Assembly (NCBI GenBank): GCA_947626985.1
Contig: CANQUG010000011.1
Span: 1-64,000, forward strand
Length of the DNA: 64,000 bases
From: an uncultured Lachnospiraceae bacterium
GTDB taxonomy: Bacteria; Bacillota; Clostridia; Lachnospirales; Lachnospiraceae
Direction of reading: 5' to 3'
Made by a program: the position numbers and the translations under genes. Shown piece after piece: positions 1 to 9,584 of the stretch. Under the pieces are notes generated by a model. It saw nothing but the letters and a program-made list of their open reading frames with translations, made no database searches and was not told the origin of the DNA. The first letter of the stretch is position 1. Every line of letters starts with the position of its first letter.

Positions 1-252
1 CAGATTGAGGACGGAAAAAAGGAGCTGGAGGCCGGGAAGGCGCAGCTGGAGGAATCCCGTCAGCAGCTGATCGACGGGAAGAAAGAGCTGGAAGACGGAA
101 AGAAGCAGCTGGAGGAATCCCGTCAGCAGATTGAGGACGGAAAAAAAGAACTGGAGGCCGGAAAAGCGCAGCTGGAGGAATCCCGTCAGCAGCTGATCGA
201 CGGAAAGGCCCAGCTGGAAGCCGGGAGAAAGGAACTGGAAGACGGCCGTGTC
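1..252 (+). repeat. 63-bp coding tandem repeat, N-terminal coiled-coil part
   Basis: Four consecutive 63-bp units (1-63, 64-126, 127-189, 190-252) encode 21-residue heptad repeats of the type DGKKELEAGKAQLEESRQ. Units 1 and 3 are nearly identical at DNA level, which points to recent unit duplication. The array probably continues to the left of the window. Confidence 0.85.
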
Positions 253-3200
253 CAGATCGCGGACGCCCGCCGGCAGCTGGAGGATGGCCGCGCTCAGCTT
301 AATTCCGCCAGGGCAGAGCTGGATTCCGGCTGGGAGGAGTATTACAGCGGTCAGAAACAGCTGGAGGACGGAGAAGCTCAGCTGGCTCAGGGAAAGAGAG
401 AACTGGAGGAGGGACGGATAAAGCTTCAGGAGGCGAAAGAGGAGTTGGAGAAAAATCAGACGGCTCTGGACGCGTCCAGAAAAGAAGCGGAGGAAGGAAG
501 AACGGAACTGGAGGCTTCGAAAGCCGATCTTACAGAAAAAAAGGCGGAGTGCGAGGACGCTCTGGAGTCTGTGAAAAAAGCGGAGGAATCGCTTCCTCAG
601 GTTCAGGCCGGTGTGGAAGCCGCCAGAGAGGGGACTGCTCAGCTGCAGAAAGCGGCAGACGCCGCCCGGCTGCAGGTGGCTCAGCTGCAGGGAGAAGCGG
701 ATGCTGCCGGCGCACAGGTCAGAGAGTATCAGGAAGCTGTGAATACTGCTCAGGATCAGGTGGAAAAATATCAGGAAGCAGCAGATACCGCCCAGACTCA
801 GTATGATGAAGCACTGGCATCCAGGCAGGACGAAAGTATCACCGAGGAAGAACTGGAAAGTTATAAGGAGGCTTTGGACAGTGCGCAGGAGGAACTGGAT
901 GCAGCCGAACAGAGCCTGAGCGCGGCGGAACAGGAGCTTACAGCGGAGCAGCAGGGTCTGGCTGTTCTTCAGAAGTCTTTGGAGGAGGCGAAGCAGGGCC
1001 TGGAAGCTGTGACGGAACAGTATGATTCCGCATCAGCCCAGCTGCAGGCGCTGGAGCAGCAGCTCTCTGCTCTGAATGATGCAGTGGCTCAGAAGGAGAT
1101 TCTGGAGAAGAGTCTTGCGCAGATTGAAGCAGGTTTTGCCCAGATTGCCCAGCAGGAGGAGGTTCTTGCACAGGGAGAGGCGCAGATCGAGGCAGGTCAG
1201 AAGGCGATCGACGACGGGCGGAAAGAAATCGAAGCTCAGGAGCAGGCCATGATCGCCGCGGAAGAAGAGATTAAGAGGAATGAGGAGATTCTGGAGGCTT
1301 CCCGGCAGGAGCTGGAAGCCGGTCTGGCCGAGCTGATTTCCGGTCAGGCTCAGATCGACGCCAATGAGAAAGAGCTCGCCGCTGCGGAGGAAGAGATCCA
1401 GGCAAATGAACAGAAGCTTGCAGAAGGAGAGAAGGAACTGGCGGAGAGCGAGAGGAAGATTGCGGAAGGCGAAGCAGAGCTTGCCGCCGGAGAGCAGGAA
1501 ATCGCGGAGAACGAGAAGAAAATTGCGGATGGCGAGCAGGCGCTCATTGCCGGGGAGCAGGAAATCGCAGAGAACGAAAAGAAGCTGGAAGAGGGAGAAG
1601 CAGAGCTTGCCGCCGGAGAACAGGAAATTGCGGAGAACGAGAAGAAACTGGAAGAGGGCGAAGCAGAGCTTGCCGCCGGAGAGCAGGAAATCGCGGAGAA
1701 TGAGAAAAAGCTGGCAGACGCGGAAAAGGAGTTTGCCGCCGGAGAGCAGGAGATTGCGGAGAACGAGAAGAAGATTGCGGAGGGCGAAGAAGAACTTGCC
1801 GCCGGGGAGCGTGAGATCGCGGAAAATGAGAAGAAGCTGGAAGAGGGCGAAGCAGAGCTTGCCGCCGGGGAGCAGGAAATCGCAGAGAACGAGAGAAAGC
1901 TTACAGAGGGAGAACAGGAATTAGCCGCCGGAGAGCAGGAGATCGCGGAGAACGAGAAAAAGCTGGCGGACGCGGAACAGGAGCTCATCGCCGGGGAGCA
2001 GGAGATTGCGGAGAACGAGAAGAAGATCGCCGACGGAGAAAAAGAGCTGGCAGACGGCGAGCGCGAGATCGCGGAGAACGAGAAAAAGCTGGCGGACGCA
2101 GAACAGGAGATCGCTGACGCCCGGAAGGAGATCGCGGAGAACGAGAAGAAGATTGCAGATGGAGAAAAAGAACTCGCGGACGGAGAAAAGGAGATTGCGG
2201 AGAACGAAAAGAAGATCGCCGACGGGGAGAAGGAGCTGAAGGACGGCGAGAAGGAGATCGCGGAGAACGAGAAGAAGATCGCCGACGGGGAGAAGGAACT
2301 GGAGGACGGCTGGAAGGAGTACGAGGAAGCCAAAGCCGACGCGGAAAAAGAGATCGCGGACGGAGAAAAAGAAATTCAGGACGCCCGGGACGAGATCGCG
2401 GATATCGAGGTTCCCCAGTGGATCCTGTCGGACAGAACAGATCTTCCCGAATATGCGGACTATGGGGACAACGCGGATCGTATCCGGAATATCGGACGGG
2501 TCTTTCCGGTGATCTTTTTCCTGGTGGCCGCGCTGATCAGTCTCACCACCATGACCAGAATGGTGGAGGAGCAGAGGACCCAGATCGGAACCATGAAGGC
2601 CCTGGGATACAGTAAGATGGCTATCGCTTCCAAATATCTGAGCTATGCCTTCCTGGCCACTGTGGGGGGAAGCATCGCGGGAGTGCTTATCGGCGAGAAG
2701 ATCCTGCCCTATATCATCATTAAGGCGTACGGGATCATGTACCACAGCATGTCCTCCATTCTGAGGATCGATTATGAGTGGAAATTTGCTCTGATGGCCT
2801 CTGCGGCAGCAGTGGTCTGCACCCTGGGAGCCACCGTTTTCGCCTGCTACAGGGCGCTGACGGATACGCCCGCATCCCTGATGCGGCCGCCCGCTCCCAA
2901 GGAGGGAAAACGTGTCCTGATAGAACGGATCACCTTCCTCTGGAAGCGTCTGAGCTTCACCTGGAAGTCTACTCTGCGGAATCTGTTCCGCTATAAGAAA
3001 CGGCTTTTTATGACTATTTTCGGTATTTCCGGGAGCATGGCCCTGATGCTGGTGGGATACGGGATCAAGGATTCCGTGGGAGATATCGTGGTGCGGCAGT
3101 ACACGCTTCTGCAGCACTATGACGGAATGATCATTGACAACGAGGACGCTTCTGAGGAGGATCGGGAGGAACTGGTTCAGTTCCTGGAAAAAAATGAAAA

Positions 3201-4092
3201 GCTGGATCACTTTACCCGGGTTTACTTCACCAACCTGACGGTTCCCAGAGAGAAATCCAGACTCAGCGCCTATGTGTATGTGCCTGAGGATCTGGAGAAC
3301 TTTTCCAGGGACGTCACCCTCCAGAACCGGGTGACGCAGGAGCAGTACCAGTTGACGGACGCGGGAGCGGTGGTCAGCGAGAAGACCGCCACCCTTCTGG
3401 GACTGTCTGTGGGGGATACCCTTCCCATGGAACTGGATCAGAAGGAGTATTCGGTAAAAATTGCCGCGATCACGGAAAACTATATGGGACATTACATTTA
3501 CATGACGCCGGCGGTCTATGAGGAAGCCTTCGGAGAAAAACCGGAGTTCCGGGACATTGTTTACGCCATGAAGCCCGAGTATCGTGAGGAAGCGGAAGAC
3601 GTGGGTCAGGAGATCCTGGAATATGAGGCGGCGCTCAGCATCAGCTACACATCCAGCATCGCCGCCCAGGTGGAAAGAATGATCAGCACGCTGTCCATGG
3701 TAATCGTGGTTCTCATCATATCCGCCGGGCTGCTGGCCTTCGTGGTGCTGTACAATCTGAACAATATCAATATCACGGAGCGGAAGAGGGAGCTGGCCAC
3801 CCTGAAGGTGCTGGGCTTTTACGATCAGGAGGTTTCCCAGTACGTGCTCCGGGAGAATGTGCTTCTCACATTTATGAGCATTCTCATCGGATCCGGGTTC
3901 GGCGTGCTGCTTCACAGGTTTATCATCGTGACCGTGGAGGTGGACACCGTGATGTTCGGAAGAAATATCCGGCCCATCAGCTTTCTGTACTGCGCCCTGT
4001 TCACCATCGGCTTTTCCGTGGTGGTAAACGGAGCCATGCATTTCAAGCTGAAAAAGATCGATATGGTGGAATCTCTAAAGAGCGTGGAATAA
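1..4092 (+). CDS. FtsX-like ABC transporter permease with giant coiled coil (5' end missing)
   Basis: The reading frame is open from the first base of the window to the TAA at 4090-4092, so the N-terminus lies off the left edge; 1363 residues are visible. Roughly the first 800 residues are an Ala/Glu/Lys/Gln-rich coiled coil built largely of 21-residue (three-heptad) units. From about 2445 the protein becomes a permease: hydrophobic segments near 2495-2570, 2640-2700 and 2780-2850 follow the FtsX pattern (GTMKALGYSK motif), a basic loop follows, then a fourth segment near 3010-3070, an extracytoplasmic domain at about 3070-3680 and three last segments with a second FtsX-type motif (ATLKVLGF). 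This is the two-FtsX-domain architecture of MacB/LolC-like export or mechanotransmission permeases. The coiled coil would lie outside the cell between the first membrane helix (not visible) and the FtsX core. No ATPase partner is in the window; it may lie upstream. Substrate unknown. Confidence 0.85.
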   Translation, partial: QIEDGKKELEAGKAQLEESRQQLIDGKKELEDGKKQLEESRQQIEDGKKELEAGKAQLEESRQQLIDGKAQLEAGRKELEDGRVQIADARRQLEDGRAQLNSARAELDSGWEEYYSGQKQLEDGEAQLAQGKRELEEGRIKLQEAKEELEKNQTALDASRKEAEEGRTELEASKADLTEKKAECEDALESVKKAEESLPQVQAGVEAAREGTAQLQKAADAARLQVAQLQGEADAAGAQVREYQEAVNTAQDQVEKYQEAADTAQTQYDEALASRQDESITEEELESYKEALDSAQEELDAAEQSLSAAEQELTAEQQGLAVLQKSLEEAKQGLEAVTEQYDSASAQLQALEQQLSALNDAVAQKEILEKSLAQIEAGFAQIAQQEEVLAQGEAQIEAGQKAIDDGRKEIEAQEQAMIAAEEEIKRNEEILEASRQELEAGLAELISGQAQIDANEKELAAAEEEIQANEQKLAEGEKELAESERKIAEGEAELAAGEQEIAENEKKIADGEQALIAGEQEIAENEKKLEEGEAELAAGEQEIAENEKKLEEGEAELAAGEQEIAENEKKLADAEKEFAAGEQEIAENEKKIAEGEEELAAGEREIAENEKKLEEGEAELAAGEQEIAENERKLTEGEQELAAGEQEIAENEKKLADAEQELIAGEQEIAENEKKIADGEKELADGEREIAENEKKLADAEQEIADARKEIAENEKKIADGEKELADGEKEIAENEKKIADGEKELKDGEKEIAENEKKIADGEKELEDGWKEYEEAKADAEKEIADGEKEIQDARDEIADIEVPQWILSDRTDLPEYADYGDNADRIRNIGRVFPVIFFLVAALISLTTMTRMVEEQRTQIGTMKALGYSKMAIASKYLSYAFLATVGGSIAGVLIGEKILPYIIIKAYGIMYHSMSSILRIDYEWKFALMASAAAVVCTLGATVFACYRALTDTPASLMRPPAPKEGKRVLIERITFLWKRLSFTWKSTLRNLFRYKKRLFMTIFGISGSMALMLVGYGIKDSVGDIVVRQYTLLQHYDGMIIDNEDASEEDREELVQFLEKNEKLDHFTRVYFTNLTVPREKSRLSAYVYVPEDLENFSRDVTLQNRVTQEQYQLTDAGAVVSEKTATLLGLSVGDTLPMELDQKEYSVKIAAITENYMGHYIYMTPAVYEEAFGEKPEFRDIVYAMKPEYREEAEDVGQEILEYEAALSISYTSSIAAQVERMISTLSMVIVVLIISAGLLAFVVLYNLNNINITERKRELATLKVLGFYDQEVSQYVLRENVLLTFMSILIGSGFGVLLHRFIIVTVEVDTVMFGRNIRPISFLYCALFTIGFSVVVNGAMHFKLKKIDMVESLKSVE
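1498..2316 (+). repeat. 13-unit, 63-bp coding tandem repeat
   Basis: Thirteen back-to-back 63-bp units each encode 21 residues starting EIAENEKK (one unit has EIAENERK), usually followed by a GE- or AE-rich second half. Because 21 residues are exactly three heptads, unit gain or loss would lengthen the coiled coil without breaking its register. Units 2, 3 and 6 encode the same 21 residues. Confidence 0.9.
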
Positions 4093-4190
4093 GAAGATAA
4101 AACTAAAATACAACAGATGAAATAAAAATATACAAAATAAAAACAGATTAAAGAAAAACGGACAAAATAAAAAGAGACAAAATAAAAACA

Positions 4191-4271
4191 GGGACTGTCG
4201 GAAACCTGCGTGACGGCACGATATTTTTTAATATCGCGTTCTGTCACCGGTGGCGGCAGTCCCCGTTTTTC
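4191..4271. terminator. Probable bidirectional terminator between convergent genes
   Basis: GGGACTG (4191-4197) pairs with CAGTCCC (4257-4263), enclosing a GTGAC/GTCAC pairing and an inner CGATATT-TTTT-AATATCG hairpin. The plus strand continues into CGTTTTTCTTT. On the minus strand the stem is followed by a T-rich stretch (complement of the A-rich 4100-4190). It sits between the end of the permease gene and the end of the antiporter operon, so it could end both transcripts. Confidence 0.6.
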
Positions 4272-4384
4272 TTTGCATAAGAAGTGTCTCGCAGCAAACT
4301 TCAAAAGAACTTGTCGTTTATGATATCAATTGTGCGTCCATCCCCGGACGGGCGCTGCTGCTTTGGCAGACAGGCGGAAACCCG

Positions 4385-6457
4385 TCAGTGCAGCCAGAGG
4401 ATATAAATCATGGTCAGAGTCAGGCCGATGCAGAACAGCAGCAGACCGAAGGAAAGACTTCTCTGGATAACCGTATTGTTTTCCCGGAGGATTTCCCGGT
4501 TCAGAGCCATGATGTGAACGTAATCTCTGGAGGTGGGATTCTGCCGTCTCCAGGTTTTGTTTTTCAGGTTCTGGAGGGCGTTGAGCAGTTTTCCCGCTGC
4601 ATGGGTAAATACGGTTCCCTCCGGCAGCTCATAGGGCAGCGGGCTGTCCCTGTAAATGGTTTTCCGAAGGAGGATGACGCACAGATCCACGGCGCTGTCC
4701 AGGAATCTGCACACAATTCCTGTCAGAAATACGGTGAGCTCTATGGCCGGGCGGTAGATCAGGTTTTCCAGATCCAGCCAGACGGGCCAGGGATTGATAT
4801 AGGAATCCCGCACCTGCTTTTTCTGTACTTCCGGCTTCATCAGGAACCGGCGGATAAGGAAGAGATACACCACAGCGCCGATGACGATGGAGATGGCCGC
4901 GCCTGAAAGGTTATTCAGGCTGAAATAGGACACCGCCTCGCCGCCCTCCTCCAGGTTCATGAATTTCTGTCCCAGAGCAGCCACATTGTCCATGATCAGA
5001 TGGGGGAACACACCCCAGACAAACAGGACGACAGCGCTTGCCGTGAGGGCAAATTCGCTTTCCGGATTCATGTACTTTGTCATCATGTCGTATTTCCGCT
5101 GCACCTTTTTGTCATTGTTTTCCTCCACAAAGATGGCCACATACAGCTTGGTCATGTAGGCGACGGTCAGTCCGCCGCTGAGGAGGAAGATATATTCTAT
5201 GCACCGCATGGCCCATCCGCCGCCGTACTCCACAATGCTCTCGTGGAGAAGGGTTTTGCTGATATATCCGCCGAAGAAGGGGATGCCTCCGATGGTCAGC
5301 GCTCCGATGAGGAAGATGACCTTCAGCAGCGGCTTTTTTCTGCCAAAGCCCCGGATCTCGTTCAGGTCCAGAGCGTGGGCGTTCATAAAGATCACGCCGG
5401 CCGCCATGAACAGCACCAGCTTGATCATGGAATGATTGACCATGTGAAGGAGAGTTCCCCGCACGGCCAGGAAGTTTTCTTCTCCCAGAAGGCCCGCCAT
5501 GCCGATTCCCACCATGATAAATCCGATCTGGGACATGGAGGAGCAGGCCAGGGTGCGCTTCAGGTCGATGGAGAAGACCGCCAGCAGAGCGCCTCCGAAC
5601 ATGGTCAGAACGCCGATGCCCAGAACCCATCTGCCCCACGTCCCGTCATGGAGAAACAGGTTGCTGCTGATAACCAGGATGCCGAAGATTCCCGTCTTGG
5701 TAAGGATACCGGACAGCAGAGCCGAGGCGGGTGCGGGAGCCACCGGGTGAGCCTTGGGCAGCCAGATATGGAGGGGGAAGGCGCCGGCCTTGGCCCCGAA
5801 GCCGGTGAGGATGCACAGCCCCGCGCCGTAGAGTACGGTTTTATCGGGGCAGGCCCTGGCGGCCTCCAGAAGCTCCGAAATCTGCAGGGTTCCAAGCTCG
5901 TTCCAGAGGATAAAAAGTCCCATCAGCATGACCATGCCGCCGATCACCGCCACCGCCAGGTACGTGGCGGCCGCCGAGAGCGACGGAGCGTTCTCCTCCT
6001 GGGCTACCCACACGTAGGAGGTGAAGGACATGATCTCAAAGAAAATAAAGGTGGTGTACAGCTCCGCCGACAAAAACACGCCCATGGTGGCGCCCAGCGT
6101 CAGCAGGAAAAAGATATAAAACCGGTTTCTGTTTTTGTGATGAGTGAAATACTCTCTGGAGAGGATGGTGGTCATCATCCACATCCAGGCGGCGATCAGG
6201 CCGTAGATCAGACGGAAACCGTCCATGGTGAAGGAGAGGCCCATGCCGCAGACGCCGGGAATGCCCAGCTGGAAAACCGTTTCTCCTCCCCGGCGGCTTC
6301 CGAAGATAAATACACACAGCATGAGGAGGAATTCGCTCACCGTCACAAAGTCCGCAAAGTAATCTCTCGCTTTTTCATTTTTTCTGCCCAGGACTCCGCA
6401 TAGGAGGCCTCCCAGGAAGGGATAAAATACAAGAATGCCCAGTATGATATTTCCCAT
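4385..6457 (-). CDS. Antiporter-like membrane subunit (NuoL/MrpD superfamily), long form
   Basis: A 690-residue polytopic membrane protein of the proton-conducting transporter family (NuoL/M/N, MrpA/D, hydrogenase-4 subunits). The channel residues of the family are visible: the helix-5 glutamate in FIFFEIMSF, the helix-7 lysine in GFGAKAGAFPLHIWLPKAH, a following lysine in GILTKTGIFG, and the late-helix lysine in GGYISKTLL. The C-terminal ~150 residues form an extra part with more membrane segments and a basic loop, longer than in its three paralogues, and might act like a lateral-helix extension. Start ATG at 6457 has an AAAGGAGGAG ribosome binding site. It is the last gene of the ten-gene minus-strand operon, 18 bp after the preceding stop. 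Likely role: one cation/proton translocation module of an Mrp/Mbh-type complex. Confidence 0.85.
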   Translation of the reverse strand: MGNIILGILVFYPFLGGLLCGVLGRKNEKARDYFADFVTVSEFLLMLCVFIFGSRRGGETVFQLGIPGVCGMGLSFTMDGFRLIYGLIAAWMWMMTTILSREYFTHHKNRNRFYIFFLLTLGATMGVFLSAELYTTFIFFEIMSFTSYVWVAQEENAPSLSAAATYLAVAVIGGMVMLMGLFILWNELGTLQISELLEAARACPDKTVLYGAGLCILTGFGAKAGAFPLHIWLPKAHPVAPAPASALLSGILTKTGIFGILVISSNLFLHDGTWGRWVLGIGVLTMFGGALLAVFSIDLKRTLACSSMSQIGFIMVGIGMAGLLGEENFLAVRGTLLHMVNHSMIKLVLFMAAGVIFMNAHALDLNEIRGFGRKKPLLKVIFLIGALTIGGIPFFGGYISKTLLHESIVEYGGGWAMRCIEYIFLLSGGLTVAYMTKLYVAIFVEENNDKKVQRKYDMMTKYMNPESEFALTASAVVLFVWGVFPHLIMDNVAALGQKFMNLEEGGEAVSYFSLNNLSGAAISIVIGAVVYLFLIRRFLMKPEVQKKQVRDSYINPWPVWLDLENLIYRPAIELTVFLTGIVCRFLDSAVDLCVILLRKTIYRDSPLPYELPEGTVFTHAAGKLLNALQNLKNKTWRRQNPTSRDYVHIMALNREILRENNTVIQRSLSFGLLLFCIGLTLTMIYILWLH

Positions 6458-6475
6458 TTCAGAAGCTCCTCCTTT

Positions 6476-7951
6476 CTACTGTACGCCTGCGGCGATGGAT
6501 TCCAGCGCGGTGATCAAAGGTTCCGAGTGCAGTCCCAGGATTACCATTCCCACTACGAACAGTCCCAGGGGAAGGAGCATCATCCAGCCGGGATCCTTAA
6601 TATCGGACAGAGTGCTGTAATCGAAGTCCTTTCCCGGGAAAAATGCCCGGAGGGAAATGGTCATCATATAGATGGCCGTGAGGATGGCGGAGATCAGCAG
6701 AGCGGCGATTCCCGCCCAGGCCATGGGATTTCCGCTGTCGGTGGCCGCAGCGGCCAGGTACCATTTGCTCACAAAGCCGTTCAGCCCCGGAACTCCCATG
6801 AGGGCCAGTCCGGAGACGGTGAAGCAGAGAAATACCTTCGGCATCTTTCTTCCCAGTCCGTCCAGCTGATGGATGTAGCTGCGCTCTGTCTTGCAGATCA
6901 CGGCTCCCGCGCAGAGGAAGCTGCAGATTTTGATCAGAGCGTGGCAGATCATATGGGCCAGAGCTCCTACCAGACCTGCGGGAGTCATGATGGCGGCTCC
7001 GAAGAGGATGTAGGAGAGGTTGCTGACGGTGGACCATGCCAGCCTGCGCTTTAAATGGGTTTCCTTCACTGCCCGGCTGCAGCCGTACACGATGGTGAAG
7101 ATGGTCAGGCCCATCACCACGTTCTGGGCCCATGTGCCCCGGAGCAGCTCCGTTCCGAAGCTGTAGTAGGTGACCCGCATTACGGCGAAAGCGCCCGCTT
7201 TTACCACAGCCACTGCGTGGAGCAGGGCTGTTACCGGTGTGGGGGCCACGCCGGCCTTGGGAAGCCATGCGCTGAAGGGGAACATGGCGGCCTTCACGCT
7301 GAAGCCGCAGAAGCACAGCACGTAGATCAGCGGAAGGAGGGTGATGCTGTTTCCCAGGGAGGAAGCGCTTAAAACGCCGCCCCAGGTAAAATTCATGGTC
7401 CTGCCGTTGACCAGGATGAAGATCATGCCGATGAAGGCGAAGGCGGCTCCTCCCAGAGAATAGTAGAGGTAGGTCCGGCTGGCCAGAATGGCCTCCCTGG
7501 TGAGGGAGTGCATGATCAGAGGCAGGGTGACCAGGGTGAGCATTTCATAGAAAAAGTACATGGTGAGGATATCCTCCGCCATGGCGATTCCCAGAGTCAC
7601 GCCGTAGGTGATGGTATAAAACATGAAGAAATAGCGTTCGTGGCCTTCATGCTCCATGTATTCGAAGGAGAACAGGGTCGCCAGAGGCCACAGTACCGAC
7701 ACGATCCCCGCGAATACCGTGCCCATGCCGTCGATGCGGAAGCTGACGGTAAGGTTCTGGGTAAAGCGGAACAGGATCACATGTCCATCCGGTCTGTTCA
7801 GAAGAAGCGAGAAAACCAGAATGGAGTTTGCCAGCACGAGAGTTTCGATATAGATGAGCATTCGTTTGCGGTTCCCAAAAGGAATTACCGGGATCAGCAC
7901 TCCTCCCAGCATGGGAAGAAGCACTGCGACTGCCATATAAACCGGATTCAT
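6476..7951 (-). CDS. Antiporter-like membrane subunit (MrpD/NuoM family)
   Basis: A 491-residue polytopic membrane protein of the same family as its neighbours. Conserved charged residues are present: glutamate in YFFYEMLTL, lysine in GFSVKAAMFPFSAWLPKAG, lysine in AVVKAGAFAVMR and lysine in NGFVSKWYLAA. Unlike two of its paralogues, the HxWLPKAHP motif is altered to SAWLPKAGV, so the usual histidine is missing. Start ATG at 7951 follows AAAGGGGGGAG. It lies 15 bp downstream of the preceding gene and 18 bp upstream of the next, so the operon continues. Function inferred: ion translocation in an Mrp/Mbh-type complex; not separable by sequence alone from a complex I-like role, but no NADH or hydrogenase module is nearby. 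Confidence 0.85.
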   Translation of the reverse strand: MNPVYMAVAVLLPMLGGVLIPVIPFGNRKRMLIYIETLVLANSILVFSLLLNRPDGHVILFRFTQNLTVSFRIDGMGTVFAGIVSVLWPLATLFSFEYMEHEGHERYFFMFYTITYGVTLGIAMAEDILTMYFFYEMLTLVTLPLIMHSLTREAILASRTYLYYSLGGAAFAFIGMIFILVNGRTMNFTWGGVLSASSLGNSITLLPLIYVLCFCGFSVKAAMFPFSAWLPKAGVAPTPVTALLHAVAVVKAGAFAVMRVTYYSFGTELLRGTWAQNVVMGLTIFTIVYGCSRAVKETHLKRRLAWSTVSNLSYILFGAAIMTPAGLVGALAHMICHALIKICSFLCAGAVICKTERSYIHQLDGLGRKMPKVFLCFTVSGLALMGVPGLNGFVSKWYLAAAATDSGNPMAWAGIAALLISAILTAIYMMTISLRAFFPGKDFDYSTLSDIKDPGWMMLLPLGLFVVGMVILGLHSEPLITALESIAAGVQ

Positions 7952-7966
7952 TTTCTTCTCCCCCCT

Positions 7967-9481
7967 TTACATCAGAGCCTGCGCGATCCGGCTCATGTAA
8001 TGGATGAGCGGACCGGGCAGAACGCCAAGAAGAATTGTCAGCGCGGCGATCACCGCCAGCGGAACCAGCATGGCCGGAGCCGCCTCTTTCTTTTCGGAGA
8101 TTTCAAACCCTTCTCCCGGGAAAAATCCCTTCATCACGATGGGAAGCAGGTAGCCTGCCGTCAGAAGGGCGCTGATGAGCAGCACCGCAGGTCCCAGGTA
8201 CCGGAATACGCCGATGTCAGCGTCCAGAGCCCCTGCGGCCAGGTACCATTTGCTGATAAAACCGCTGGCGGGGGGAATTCCGATCAGGGCCAGGGAGGCG
8301 AAGGTATAGCACCACAGCGTTCCCGGCATCTGTTTTCCCACTCCGGTATACTCCTCCACCCGGGTTTTCCCAAGCCGGAAAATAAAAGCTCCCGCGCTGA
8401 GGAAGAGTACGGTTTTGATAAACGCATGGAAGACCGTGTGGAGAAGAGCGCCCGTCATGGCGGCGGGTGTCATGGCGGAGAGGCCGAACAAAATGTAGGA
8501 GACCTGACTCACGGTGGAGTAGGCCAGCCTCTTTTTGAAGACCTTCTCCCGGTAGGCCATCAGGGATCCCATGAATACGGTGAGGAGAGCCAGGACCATC
8601 CATGCGGTCTGAACCCAGGTGCCCCGGAGAAATTCCGTTCCTACCATATAATATACCACCCGGATGACGGAGAGGACTCCGGCCTTGACGATGATTCCGG
8701 ACAGCACCGCGGAAGCCGGGGCGGGGGCCACCGGATGAGCGGCGGGCAGCCACCCGTGCAGGGGAAGCATGCCCGCCTTCACGCCGAAACCGATCAGGGC
8801 GGACATGACGGCGATGAGAAGGATGGTCTCATGGCCGCTGACAAGCTGGGGATTCAGGGAGCCTCCCGGCACGAATTCCAGGGTATCGCAGTAACGGTAC
8901 AGGAAAAAGATGGCGAAGAGTCCCATGTACGCTCCCAGCATGGAGTACAGGAGATATTTCAGAGCCGCCATGATGGCCTCCCGGGTGCCGTTGTGGAGCA
9001 CCATGGGCATGGACGTCAGGGTCACCAGCTCGTAGAAGAAATACAGGGTCACCAGATTTCCGGAGAAATCCAGAGCCATAAGCATTCCGTACACCAAAAG
9101 ATAAAAACCGAAAAAGCGCTTTTCCTCCCCTTCATGTTCCATATACACGAAGGCGTAGAAGCAGGCCGCCAGCCAGACAATGCTGGTGAACACGGCGTTT
9201 ATGCGCCCCACCTCATCGATATGGAAATAGATGGGAATGTCTTTCATAAGATAGAACAGCGTTACGCTCCTGTCGCCGCTCAGGGCTGCCAGGAGGGCCA
9301 GAACCACGGACACCGTCAGGACAATGGCGGTGAACTGGTGAAGCTTTCCCAGAACTTCTTTATCCTCTATGAAAACCGGCATTCCGTCTGTTCTCGCCAG
9401 GTGTTCCCGAAAGGAAGACACCAGAAGAAGAATCCCGGCGATGGTCGGCAGAAATACCGGCAGTAAAATCCAACCACTCAT
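7967..9481 (-). CDS. Antiporter-like membrane subunit (MrpD/NuoM family)
   Basis: A 504-residue polytopic membrane protein. Family landmarks: glutamate in YFFYELVTL, lysine in GFGVKAGMLPLHGWLPAAH, lysine in GIIVKAGVLSVIR, and lysine in SGFISKWYLAA. It resembles the 491-residue subunit downstream, which suggests an in-operon duplication. ATG at 9481 follows AGGAGGAAAAAC. A 103-bp GC-rich gap separates it from the preceding operon gene, the second largest gap in the operon; no clear promoter was seen in it. Confidence 0.85.
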   Translation of the reverse strand: MSGWILLPVFLPTIAGILLLVSSFREHLARTDGMPVFIEDKEVLGKLHQFTAIVLTVSVVLALLAALSGDRSVTLFYLMKDIPIYFHIDEVGRINAVFTSIVWLAACFYAFVYMEHEGEEKRFFGFYLLVYGMLMALDFSGNLVTLYFFYELVTLTSMPMVLHNGTREAIMAALKYLLYSMLGAYMGLFAIFFLYRYCDTLEFVPGGSLNPQLVSGHETILLIAVMSALIGFGVKAGMLPLHGWLPAAHPVAPAPASAVLSGIIVKAGVLSVIRVVYYMVGTEFLRGTWVQTAWMVLALLTVFMGSLMAYREKVFKKRLAYSTVSQVSYILFGLSAMTPAAMTGALLHTVFHAFIKTVLFLSAGAFIFRLGKTRVEEYTGVGKQMPGTLWCYTFASLALIGIPPASGFISKWYLAAGALDADIGVFRYLGPAVLLISALLTAGYLLPIVMKGFFPGEGFEISEKKEAAPAMLVPLAVIAALTILLGVLPGPLIHYMSRIAQALM

Positions 9482-9584
9482 GTTTTTCCTCCTAGTAATT
9501 GTTGTAGCTTATGGGACAGCGGACGGCCCTGCGCCGGACAGATATCCGAAACGGTTCCGTCCCGGCGTCCCGGCCCCGTGAGTA

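Noticed and set aside
1350-2333. Long minus-strand open frame (~327 codons) rich in Ser/Phe/Ala opposite the permease repeats
   Set aside because: It is the antisense of the 63-bp coding repeats, where period 3 keeps the opposite frame free of stops; no start site or known family.
5000-6403. Long plus-strand open frames across the antiporter operon, also at 7508-9466
   Set aside because: They are antisense to well-supported membrane genes, are rich in His/Gln/Gly/Asp in a way typical of such shadows, and lack ribosome binding sites.
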